Source of the DNA: JBNLBS01 sp050303415
GTDB taxonomy: Bacteria > Pseudomonadota > Gammaproteobacteria > Methylococcales > Methylomonadaceae
NCBI GenBank assembly: GCA_050303415.1
Contig: JBNLBS010000010.1
Location: 1-64,000, forward strand
Direction of reading: 5' to 3'
DNA: 64,000 nt
Part shown: one piece after another, positions 9,622-16,560 of the stretch
How the letters are laid out: each line of letters begins with the position of its first letter
How positions within the stretch are numbered: the stretch's first letter is position 1
The notes under the pieces: generated by a model
What the model was told of the DNA's origin: nothing
The model's input: the letters and a program-made list of their open reading frames with translations, nothing else
Database searches by the model: none
Position numbers and translations under genes: made by a program

Positions 9622-10509
9622 ATGAACGAAGATCAACTTAAACATGCTCAGCTACTTCGCGAGGCGTTCAATGAATACCTCGTGAATGTTCATGAAATGC
9701 CATTGAATCCTGCTGGGAATCAACTTAGCTACGACTTCAGCTTTATAGATGGGCGCAAGTTGCACACTCTCGCTGATGAGATGGTAAGAAGTGACCTTCA
9801 AGAACTGACCAACCTTATTAACGGATGGAGCAGTTTGCTTTATCGCTGGCATGCTTGGAGCATGGTGCTTGAGGGACGCGAAGAGAGGGAAACGTGGGAG
9901 CTACGTAGTGAGTTTCTTGATTCAATGTTGCATGAATGTTTACTCATGCCTGCTTCGATTCGAGATGCAATCACTTCGGTGGCAACGGCTGCATTTCATC
10001 AGGTACGACTCAGTATTGACCAATCGTATCGTGATTACCTTGAGGGAGACCCGGAAACCCCAGAGAAAAAAGCGAAGAGCCTTAATCAGCGGTGGCAGAA
10101 AGAAAAACGACTTTCCGGTCTTGTTCAGGTATGGCCTAACTCCTCCAATTTCTTGAAAACTCTACGTGAAATTAACACTTCAGACTACGTTGCCGAAACA
10201 TACGATTATCGTAACTTGACGGCTCATACCATTGGGCCGCGTCTGGGCATTGGTCATACACGTATCGTCAAGCGTAGCGTAAAACAAGCTCAAGCTCTCA
10301 AGCAGATTGATGATGGCAGTTACGTTGTTGAGAATGTGCCAGGTAAATTGACCGTTAGCTATGGTTATGGCGGTACACCACCGCTAAACCTTGAAGTAGT
10401 TCGGGCTGCGAATCTGGATCAGTATGAAAAAGCACGGTCATGCTACGTCGAATATCGAGCATTATTGGAAGCCGTAGTTAAGGAGATAGAACCTATTGGT
10501 GGCGTTTAA
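9622..10509 (+). CDS. HEPN-like protein of unknown function
   Basis: I do not recognise this 295-residue soluble, largely helical protein as a named family. It contains RNLTAH at 197-202, which fits the RNxxxH signature of HEPN ribonuclease-type domains, so an RNA-targeting or toxin-like activity is possible but unproven. AGAGG precedes the ATG. It is the first gene of the accessory segment behind htpG. Its stop codon is embedded in GTTTAAC (10504-10510), which has the form of the first core box of an integron attC site, as in cassette genes. An alternative is a Cthe_2314-type HEPN protein. Confidence 0.7.
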   Translation: MNEDQLKHAQLLREAFNEYLVNVHEMPLNPAGNQLSYDFSFIDGRKLHTLADEMVRSDLQELTNLINGWSSLLYRWHAWSMVLEGREERETWELRSEFLDSMLHECLLMPASIRDAITSVATAAFHQVRLSIDQSYRDYLEGDPETPEKKAKSLNQRWQKEKRLSGLVQVWPNSSNFLKTLREINTSDYVAETYDYRNLTAHTIGPRLGIGHTRIVKRSVKQAQALKQIDDGSYVVENVPGKLTVSYGYGGTPPLNLEVVRAANLDQYEKARSCYVEYRALLEAVVKEIEPIGGV

Positions 10510-10575
10510 CAAAGAAATCCACTTGACCCGTAAAAAGCATCTTGTTTTTTTCTTACGACTGATAAGGTACGGCTT

Positions 10576-10726
10576 TTGCCTTGTGCATTTAGGTTGATGT
10601 GAACTAAATCCAATTATTTTACTGGTTCCCACGGTCCTCCATGGGTATCAATACCGGTCTGGGATGATAAGGGCCAGGTCTTGCATTGTGCAATTAGGTT
10701 AAGGTGGACTAACGTCAATTATTTTA
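10576..10726. repeat. 46-bp direct repeat, two copies 105 bp apart
   Basis: 10576-10621 and 10681-10726 agree at about 38 of 46 positions. Between them lies a piece starting TTCCCACGG that resembles the outer arms of the palindrome at 11023-11199. Confidence 0.65.
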
Positions 10727-11022
10727 ATCGCGGGCTCGTCCGCGAAGCCGAGCCACTTTCTTTTTCACCGAAAAAAGAAAGTAGCCAAAGAAAATCGGCC
10801 CCGACACCACGACAGCCCCTGTGCTTCTCATTTTTCAGTGGGTTTGCCAGACGGGGCATCCAAGCCCCGCTGTCAAATGCTCACATCCCTGTGAGCACGG
10901 TAGGTTGGGGAGAGGAACGAACCCCAACGATTTCAAATCACACAACAGGGTAACAAACTATCCCTCGTTCCCATCGCTCCGCGTGTGAATGAATACGGTG
11001 CCTCTTTAAATAAAGGTATAAA
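10727..11022. repeat. Intergenic repeat with hairpins, no gene
   Basis: This stretch has the look of a dispersed intergenic repeat. There is a GC-rich CGCGG/CCGCG hairpin near 10729, a 10-bp stem (10756-10765 with 10772-10781) of CTTTCTTTTT type, and further TTCCCA motifs. The frame at 10681-10953 that runs through it is repeat sequence, not a credible gene. Confidence 0.55.
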
Positions 11023-11199
11023 TTCCCACGGAGGAGAGACTGTGAAAGTATTAATTTTTAGGCAAAAAAATAGCTATTTTGTAGGCTGGGTAGAGTTTAC
11101 GAAACCCAGAATCAATAGGTTACAACGAAGCTCATGCTGGGTTTCGTAAACTCTACCCAGCCTACATTGAATATTTTCACAGCCTCAAGACCGTGGGAA
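11023..11199. mobile_element. 177-bp nested palindrome, MITE-like
   Basis: Three nested inverted repeats share one centre: TTCCCACGG (11023-11031 with 11191-11199), a 13-bp arm (11040-11052 with 11170-11182, one mismatch), and a perfect 29-bp arm (11081-11109 with 11137-11165) around a 27-base loop. There is no coding potential. Transcribed, it would form a very stable stem. This is the structure of a miniature inverted-repeat element, possibly one palindrome inserted in another. Confidence 0.75.
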
Positions 11200-11309
11200 C
11201 TAGTCACTTATTCAAAGCATGTCGGCCGGAATAAGCCTTAAGCGTTTCCGGCAATTGTTAGGCAATAATGTTTTATTTGCCGGAAACATGCATTGATTGC
11301 ATTGCTTGA

Positions 11310-11438
11310 ATGGCCCCATTGTTACCTATGCGATTCAAGTCGTATGTTGGCTTTTTGGAGTGGCTGGTATGGGACTTGTGGAGAAAGCTAAAGCAGCCGG
11401 GTATGATTGAGAGTGTTGATGAAGTTAATTATAAATAA
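11310..11438 (+). CDS. Possible 42-residue cassette ORF or remnant
   Basis: An ATG frame of 42 codons encodes a tryptophan-rich peptide (contains EWLVWDLWRKLKQPG). It stops 10 bases before the attC-like site at 11449, the position a cassette gene would occupy. A GTTAGGC core-like box lies upstream at 11257-11263. There is no good ribosome-binding site, and the peptide reads like the tail of a longer protein. It may be a decayed gene. Confidence 0.3.
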   Translation: MAPLLPMRFKSYVGFLEWLVWDLWRKLKQPGMIESVDEVNYK

Positions 11439-11448
11439 AGCAAATACG

Positions 11449-11520
11449 GCCTAACAATTCGGGTTTATTCAATTAAAGGTTTTGTTATTTGTTTTAAGCG
11501 GCTTTGTTATAACGTTAGGT
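11449..11520 (+). other. attC-like recombination site
   Basis: GCCTAAC (11449-11455) and GTTAGGT (11514-11520) are complementary (one G-T pair) and fit the R''/R' core boxes RYYYAAC and GTTRRRY of integron cassette sites, 72 bp overall. The inner L boxes pair poorly and no integrase gene is in the window, so the call rests on the two cores and on the gene-site-gene spacing. Confidence 0.4.
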
Positions 11521-11545
11521 TTTTGAGCAGTTTTTGGGGGATAAA

Positions 11546-11842
11546 ATGGGGTGTGTGCAAACGCTGGGATATTTTCCTAATATGTATTTTTTAACGGCAC
11601 TCGTTTGTTTTGTAATTTGGACAAAAAAGCAAAAAAGATTCAAGTTAAAAAAATATACAACTGACTTGGTTTGTCTGGTGTTAATTGTCATGAGTTTTCA
11701 ATTTCAACATACTTGTGGTACGCCTTGTGATTTTCCTTGTATGTTTGAAGAGCTTCTAAAGGCCGGGCTAATATTAATTCCTGTAATTGTGTTACTGATT
11801 AGGGGAATAAAGTATATGAGAAGTAAAATTAAGGGAGCGTGA
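11546..11842 (+). CDS. Small membrane protein of unknown function
   Basis: Not recognised. The product is about 98 residues with two or three hydrophobic segments (roughly 10-25, 43-57 and 73-88) and a cluster of cysteines, CGTPCDFPC, between the last two. A TTG codon at 11534 could extend it, but GGGGG lies five bases before the ATG at 11546, which is taken as the start. It directly follows the attC-like site, as a cassette gene would, and its base composition is AT-rich compared with the flanking core genes. Confidence 0.6.
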   Translation: MGCVQTLGYFPNMYFLTALVCFVIWTKKQKRFKLKKYTTDLVCLVLIVMSFQFQHTCGTPCDFPCMFEELLKAGLILIPVIVLLIRGIKYMRSKIKGA

Positions 11843-11892
11843 GAGTACGGTAGTTTGGTTAACAATCATCTTGAGAGTTAAGGATAAAAGAA

Positions 11893-12219
11893 ATGAAGCA
11901 TCTTCTTTTTGTATGTAGTGAAAATAGACTTCGGAGTCCTACGGCTGAAGCAGTGTTTTCTGAATATGAAGGCATTGAAGCTATAGGGGCAGGAACAAAC
12001 AGTGATGCCGAGACACCCGTCAGTGGTGATTTAATAGAGTGGGCTGATGTGATTCTTGTTATGGAAAATACCCATAGAAACAAAATTTCGAAGAAATATA
12101 AAGAGCTTCTCAGAGACAAGAAAATGGCGGTATTAGACATACCGGATATTTATGAATGCATGCAACCAGAGTTAATACAGTTGCTAAGGGCAAAGATCTC
12201 AAGATATGTGCACTTATAA
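11893..12219 (+). CDS. Small LMW protein-tyrosine-phosphatase-like protein
   Basis: The first residues contain a PTP loop of the low-molecular-weight type, Cys8-x5-Arg14-Ser (CSENRLRS), followed by PTAEAVF. DIPD near the C terminus would supply the general-acid aspartate. At 108 residues it is shorter than classic enzymes (about 150). Similar short versions occur as stand-alone proteins, so it is not obviously truncated. Substrate unknown. It is the last gene of the accessory segment, 27 bp before the second htpG 3' end. Confidence 0.78.
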   Translation: MKHLLFVCSENRLRSPTAEAVFSEYEGIEAIGAGTNSDAETPVSGDLIEWADVILVMENTHRNKISKKYKELLRDKKMAVLDIPDIYECMQPELIQLLRAKISRYVHL

Positions 12220-12245
12220 GACGTAGTTTGGGTTAGCGAGTTCAG

Positions 12246-12307
12246 TGCGCGGTATGTGTTCATAAATTGAACGAACTAGTACAAATTGTGATGAATTGAG
12301 CAATAAA
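12246..12307 (+). pseudogene. Displaced 3' end of htpG
   Basis: From about 12246 the sequence aligns with the last codons of htpG (9456-9509): the frame here reads VCVHKLNELVQIVMN-stop against AFVHKLNDLLQGLMK-stop. The similarity continues through the spacer into the hairpin, about 80% identical over some 85 bp with one gap. It is a gene fragment with no start. Confidence 0.75.
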
Positions 12308-12310
12308 AAA

Positions 12311-12336
12311 AGGCCGGTTATTTAACCGGCCTTTTT
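12311..12336. terminator. Bidirectional terminator, copy of the htpG terminator
   Basis: This near-palindrome differs from 9521-9544 by one central base. It has A residues before and T residues after, so it can serve both the genes to its left and the minus-strand gene at 12400. Confidence 0.88.
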
Positions 12337-12399
12337 GATTTAGGATAACTGGTATTTTCTAGCATTATCCATATCTTGATATCACTTTAAAAAACAGCC

Positions 12400-12801
12400 T
12401 TAGAAAGAAAGGAATATTTGTTTAAGTGATTTAAATTTTTCAACTGTTTCAGCCATCAATGCTTTTGCATTTTCAGTATCGCCTTTTTTGAACGCTGAGC
12501 GAGATTTTCTAAGTAGAGTGTTAGCTCTTTCTTTTTCTCTGTTAACAGTTGCACTTTCAATTCGGTTTAACGCTTGTTTGCTTTTTTTCATCAGAGCTAA
12601 AACAGCGTCTTTATCTGCACCACTATTCAGTGCTTCCAAAGTTTCTTCTGCAGTTGCTATTGATTCATCAAATGCAGCAAGAGCACCTTCTTGAGTTTGA
12701 TTCTCAATTTTTCCCATTGGTTTTGCCATTGCGGAAGGAGCTGCCGCAATCATTGTTGTGCTGATAAACGAAGCGATTACTAATTTTTTCAATAAAGCCA
12801 T
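12400..12801 (-). CDS. Small exported helical protein
   Basis: Not a family I can name. The 133-residue product has a clear Sec signal ending in PSAMA (about residue 26). The mature part is an all-helical region rich in Ala, Glu and Lys with two similar helical hairpins, so it is probably a small periplasmic protein. There are no cysteines or histidines to suggest metal binding. It is separated from the accessory segment by the terminator at 12311. Confidence 0.7.
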   Translation of the reverse strand: MALLKKLVIASFISTTMIAAAPSAMAKPMGKIENQTQEGALAAFDESIATAEETLEALNSGADKDAVLALMKKSKQALNRIESATVNREKERANTLLRKSRSAFKKGDTENAKALMAETVEKFKSLKQIFLSF

Positions 12802-13030
12802 TAATATTTTTCCTTGTGGAAATGTTAGATTTTGATGTTTATATGTAATAAATTAATTACATATCTGAGAGATGGTAGCATAGGTAAGAAAAAATTATCT
12901 TAGAAAATAATAGCTTATGCTTTGTAGGGTTATTGCCTGCTGTTAAATAACTGTTTACTTTTCAATGAGATTGGCGCAAGGTTAGGTAAGGCTTGACGCC
13001 TGTTTTTTGCAGATTTTGTTGAGGTGGATG

Positions 13031-13405
13031 ATGAAGATATTTAAATTACTAATGCTTTTAACACTCATGATAATGGCTACAAATGCGATGGCTTATGGCA
13101 GTAACAGTAGTAAAAAAGCTTGCAAGAAGCCCACATTTAAAGATTTTACACCGGCTCATTTGGCCACTGTTGAGCCAAATACCGCGTTTTCATTTTTAGC
13201 ATCTGGTTCGACCAACCCCGATAACATCAATGTCAGTATCAAAAAGCAAGCGGTTAATGTCGAGATTAAGCAGACCAATAATGGTTATCTGGTGACTGGA
13301 ACTTTACCTGAATCATTACAGAATACTTATGCCAGGGTTGTAATTAATGCGGCAGGAACAAATAAATGTAAGGGGAGCGATGGTTGGCTTCTTAATGTTA
13401 AATAA
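13031..13405 (+). CDS. Exported protein of unknown function
   Basis: About 124 residues with a Sec signal (MKIFKLLMLLTLMIMATNAMA), then a mature region with two cysteines that could form a disulfide and a beta-rich, Ig-like pattern (VSIKKQAVNVEIKQTNNGYL). Upstream TTG and ATG codons at 13007 and 13028 are alternatives. GAGG six bases before 13031 favours this start. No family recognised. Confidence 0.65.
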   Translation: MKIFKLLMLLTLMIMATNAMAYGSNSSKKACKKPTFKDFTPAHLATVEPNTAFSFLASGSTNPDNINVSIKKQAVNVEIKQTNNGYLVTGTLPESLQNTYARVVINAAGTNKCKGSDGWLLNVK

Positions 13406-13552
13406 CTTTGCGGCAACTACAGAAAGGCTGTTTTTAGGCGGCATGTCTAACCATCTGCCAGAAATAAAATTTTTTTGTGACCCATGCACTGTGTGTAAAT
13501 CAAATTAGTTGGTATAAATTAAAGCCAGTCAGAAAAAAAACGGGAGCTTGGT

Positions 13553-13741
13553 ATGGATGTAAGTAGTGCTACTGGCGGTGTTTCCGCACAAATAAGCAAT
13601 AAGAGTTTTGAAATTCTTTCTCAAGGCCTGAAAAATGCACAGGCAAAAGAAGAAGATCAAACAAAACTTGAGTTGGTGAAATCAGTTGCCCAGCCCAAGT
13701 CAACCGGATCATTGGGCAGTAATATAGATATTATGGCCTAA
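13553..13741 (+). CDS. YjfB-like putative motility protein
   Basis: This 62-residue protein begins MDVSSATGGVSAQ and ends SLGSNIDIMA. Both ends fit the YjfB family of short proteins with a C-terminal SLGxNID motif, annotated as putative motility proteins, whose function is not settled. GGGAG lies a few bases before the ATG and a terminator follows directly, so it is a complete single-gene unit. Confidence 0.72.
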   Translation: MDVSSATGGVSAQISNKSFEILSQGLKNAQAKEEDQTKLELVKSVAQPKSTGSLGSNIDIMA

Positions 13742-13761
13742 CAGATCTGCTTTGGAATTTT

Positions 13762-13788
13762 AAAAGCCCGCGTGTTGCGGGCTTTTTT
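13762..13788. terminator. Bidirectional terminator
   Basis: AAAAGCCCGC, a five-base loop and GCGGGCTTTTTT lie between the YjfB-like gene and mscL, usable from both sides. Confidence 0.9.
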
Positions 13789-13854
13789 ATGCAAATTAAT
13801 TACCAATTTCCAACTTCAACCCGCAACAGGCCAAAGGATTTAATCCCAGTTGTC

Positions 13855-14268
13855 TTATTTACCAAAACCGTTATTTTTTAACAGGTCGCGTATTTCGGTC
13901 AGCAGCTTTTCTTCGTTGCTTAATTTGACTGTATCCATTTCCGGTATTTGTTTTTGCCGGGTAATGCGATTCATCATTTTAACAACCATAAAAATAGCAA
14001 AGGCAATAATTATAAAATCGATAACCGTTTGTAGGAATATGCCATACCTGATGCTGACGGCAGGGAGTCCATTGTCGGCTTGCTGAATAACCAGGCTAAG
14101 TTCGGAAAAATCCACACCACCAAGCAAAACACCAACAGGCGGCATGATAATGTCTTTCACAAAGGATGAAATGATATTGCCAAAACCGGCACCGATAACA
14201 ATACCAACGGCCATATCGACGACATTACCTTTGACTGCAAAGTCTTTAAATTCGGATAGGATGCTCAT
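13855..14268 (-). CDS. mscL: Large-conductance mechanosensitive channel
   Basis: MscL opens under membrane tension to release solutes on hypo-osmotic shock. The 137 residues match the family: amphipathic N terminus (EFKDFAVKGNVVDMAVG), TM1 with the pore-lining glycine pattern GIVIGAGFGNIISSFV, periplasmic loop, TM2 (about 80-100) and a charged C-terminal helix. It is a single gene with its own promoter region in 14269-14330. Confidence 0.97.
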   Translation of the reverse strand: MSILSEFKDFAVKGNVVDMAVGIVIGAGFGNIISSFVKDIIMPPVGVLLGGVDFSELSLVIQQADNGLPAVSIRYGIFLQTVIDFIIIAFAIFMVVKMMNRITRQKQIPEMDTVKLSNEEKLLTEIRDLLKNNGFGK

Positions 14269-14612
14269 GTGGAGGGCCTTACTATTTATTTGACTGTAAA
14301 CTAAGATAGCAAATAATTATCGAGATCGGCAGTGTTTTTGAACCTATTGGCTAGCGGTAAATGGACTTGATATGTTTCCCGGAATGACTTGGCTAGACAT
14401 ATAAATTAGCCGTCCCTTTATTGAATGGAGCGCTTAAATTCCGGTCTTTTAAGGATAAATAAAATCAAATTATGGGGTTTTGCCAATTCAAGTCAGGTTT
14501 ATTAATAATATAAAATGTGTAGAATGTAAGGGTAATTTAATAATTTTGTCCGGTATTGAGTGAGTTCGATTTCTTGGATGATTTTAAAATAACAACATAG
14601 TGAGGTATCTAA
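14269..14612. other. 344-bp spacer without a gene
   Basis: AT-rich spacer between the divergent mscL and the small exported protein at 14613. It must hold both promoters. No operator, repeat or RNA structure was seen. Confidence 0.5.
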
Positions 14613-14819
14613 ATGAAAAAACTTATCGCTGGATTGGCATTAATGTTAATAGCATCTACTTCATATGCTGCAGAGTTTGTCTGCACCGGTTATATCGGCT
14701 CTAAACAAGCCGGAGAGCCGATTAAAGTGGTCGCATCAAAAGTTATGGTTGCAGAGACTAAAGCCTATAACCGCTTCAAAAAGGCGGGAATCAAAGTTGA
14801 TGTAGTGCGCTGTAAGTAA
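14613..14819 (+). CDS. Small secreted two-cysteine protein
   Basis: This 68-residue product has a signal peptide ending STSYAA (about residue 20). The 48-residue mature protein has one Cys near each end (FVCTGY and VVRCK), a likely disulfide. GAGG precedes the ATG and a terminator follows. No known family is recognised. Confidence 0.68.
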   Translation: MKKLIAGLALMLIASTSYAAEFVCTGYIGSKQAGEPIKVVASKVMVAETKAYNRFKKAGIKVDVVRCK

Positions 14820-14850
14820 ACGCAAGTCGGCTTTATTAGCACAACGATAG

Positions 14851-14880
14851 AAAAAGGGGGCTTAATTGCCCCCTTTTTTA
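14851..14880 (+). terminator. Terminator
   Basis: AAAAAGGGGGC and GCCCCCTTTTT pair around a six-base loop, 31 bases after the preceding stop. Confidence 0.92.
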
Positions 14881-15062
14881 TAAAAACCTAACCGAGTCAT
14901 TTTTGTTAAACACTATGGTAATGATTTGTTCTACTAGATAACGGTAGTTTATTGACGCCGGCGTATGAAGTTTCACCTGAGTGTTATGCCTGTATTATTG
15001 ACAATCTTAACCAGTCGGATATCTATTAAATTTAGGTTTCGACAGCTGTCTGTTTAACACTT

Positions 15063-16088
15063 ATGATGACATTTTCCAGTTCAGAGATTAGCTACAAGAC
15101 TATGCCTACAACTGAAAACCAGGTTTCAAATGCGCAACAACAGCTAATTCAGCATGCGGTCAATGCTGGAATTGAGAACTATATTCTCAGTAGAAAGGAG
15201 AAGGTACCGGTATTTGTGGATAAATATTTTTCCTTCCAAGGTGCGCTAAAACTGCATAAGCATGCCGTGGGGAAGGATTTATATAAGGCACCGTTAAATA
15301 TTTTTTGGTTGGTGCCATTGGCATTGGCTAAGGCAGGTGCTTACGGATTAAATAAAGTGGGCGCGGATAAAATGGCGCGTCGGCTAGAAGCATTGCCACC
15401 CGGTTTCAAGACCGATGTTCAGCAGGAAATCAATTGGTTGATTTATACCGAGCTTTTGGAACTGCCATATCAGCAACAATCCAGGGCATCAGAAAAAGAT
15501 GCGTTATTGGAAGCTATTCTGGAAGATAGCGCACTTGCCGGTGTTATAGACAGTTATTTGAATAAAATTCAAGAAAAGTCTTCGGCCCCTGATTTTCGCC
15601 GTAAACTGGAATCCAACCTTCAGGTCTATGGTGACAGTCGGTCGGCTATCGCAGAATTGGCCGGCAATATCATTACGCTTTCTTCAAATTATTTTGCTTT
15701 TAATAAAGCAATGCCGGGCGCATTGACGACGGGCGGCGCTACGGCTGCCGTCATCGCAGAAAAGATCGCTATTGCCAAGTTCTGGCTTGGGCCGACATTG
15801 GGCGCCTGGTATTACGGGATGTTTCCGGTTGCTGCATCCGGAGGCCTAATCATTGCTTCAACGGGGGCGATCATGGCGGGGTTGGCTTTGCTCTCAACTT
15901 TTACCGGTATTATTACCGATCCGGTACAAGCCAAGCTGGGACTACATCAGAAGCGGTTATACAAATTTATTGATGCGTTAAATAATGAATTAACCGGCCA
16001 TGGCCAAAGCGAATATAAGATTAAAGAGCAGTATATAAGCCGGGTATTTGATATTGTCGATTTACTGATGACGGCTGCCCGCAGTTAA
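15063..16088 (+). CDS. Membrane-associated protein, DUF6635-like
   Basis: The 341-residue protein has an N-terminal soluble part with VPVFVDKYFSFQGALKLHKH and DLYKAPLNIFW, which I associate with the DUF6635 family (from memory). Hydrophobic stretches lie at about 75-95 and 235-285, the latter Ala/Gly-rich. The function of that family is unknown. There is no ribosome-binding site before 15063, and the in-frame Met at residue 14 is no better. It stands alone. Confidence 0.6.
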   Translation: MMTFSSSEISYKTMPTTENQVSNAQQQLIQHAVNAGIENYILSRKEKVPVFVDKYFSFQGALKLHKHAVGKDLYKAPLNIFWLVPLALAKAGAYGLNKVGADKMARRLEALPPGFKTDVQQEINWLIYTELLELPYQQQSRASEKDALLEAILEDSALAGVIDSYLNKIQEKSSAPDFRRKLESNLQVYGDSRSAIAELAGNIITLSSNYFAFNKAMPGALTTGGATAAVIAEKIAIAKFWLGPTLGAWYYGMFPVAASGGLIIASTGAIMAGLALLSTFTGIITDPVQAKLGLHQKRLYKFIDALNNELTGHGQSEYKIKEQYISRVFDIVDLLMTAARS

Positions 16089-16104
16089 TTTCTCGCGTAT
16101 CTTA

Positions 16105-16218
16105 TCAGCCTGAAGACGATTGCTTATGATGTTTGTTATCGTGGCGGTATTGCCCCGGGTTATCGCTACAGGCGACAAGCAGCGTTAATATGATGATTAT
16201 CAATGCAGACTGTTTCAT
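16105..16218 (-). CDS. 37-residue lipoprotein
   Basis: A short frame encodes a complete prolipoprotein: MKQSALIIIILTLLVAC places Cys17 in the lipobox LLVAC, followed by a 20-residue polar, His-rich tail and a TGA stop. GAGGGG lies nine bases before the ATG. It is downstream of the TonB receptor on the same strand but 340 bp away, so co-transcription is uncertain. Small entericidin-like lipoproteins have this size. No specific function is claimed. Confidence 0.6.
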   Translation of the reverse strand: MKQSALIIIILTLLVACSDNPGQYRHDNKHHKQSSSG

Positions 16219-16560
16219 TGCTATTCACCCCTCAAACGAAAAATTTAAGCTGTTAAGATATGATTCCTGAGCATATATTTCCTTTGAAACTTATCTGATA
16301 TGTTACTCGCCTGAAAGATAAAGGCCAATCAAAACAATTATAACGAGGTTCAAATGGGAGGCTATGGCGTTCTTTTATAATCCTTCGAACGTATCATGGT
16401 GTCGTTTATATCATTTGCACCGTTACAAAGTTCTAGTGGTAATTGAAGGGTTTTTTACAGAAGGGGAATCAAGCTAAAAACTTTACGAATCTTTGCTGAA
16501 ATTATTCCAGCCTGGAAGTCCTAAAATACTCGTATGAGCTGGATTTATAAAATAAGGAGG
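16219..16560. other. 342-bp spacer without a gene
   Basis: Lies between the small lipoprotein and the TonB receptor, both on the minus strand. No gene, repeat or convincing terminator was seen. The AGGAGG at 16556 is on the plus strand and serves nothing visible. Confidence 0.45.

Noticed and set aside
10681..10953. 90-codon frame in the spacer behind the HEPN-like gene
   Set aside because: It runs through repeat sequence and hairpins (CTTTCTTTTT type). The peptide is low-complexity and lacks a ribosome site.
9550..12340. Active integrative element behind htpG
   Set aside because: No integrase, excisionase or transfer gene lies between the repeats. Only a remnant is supported.
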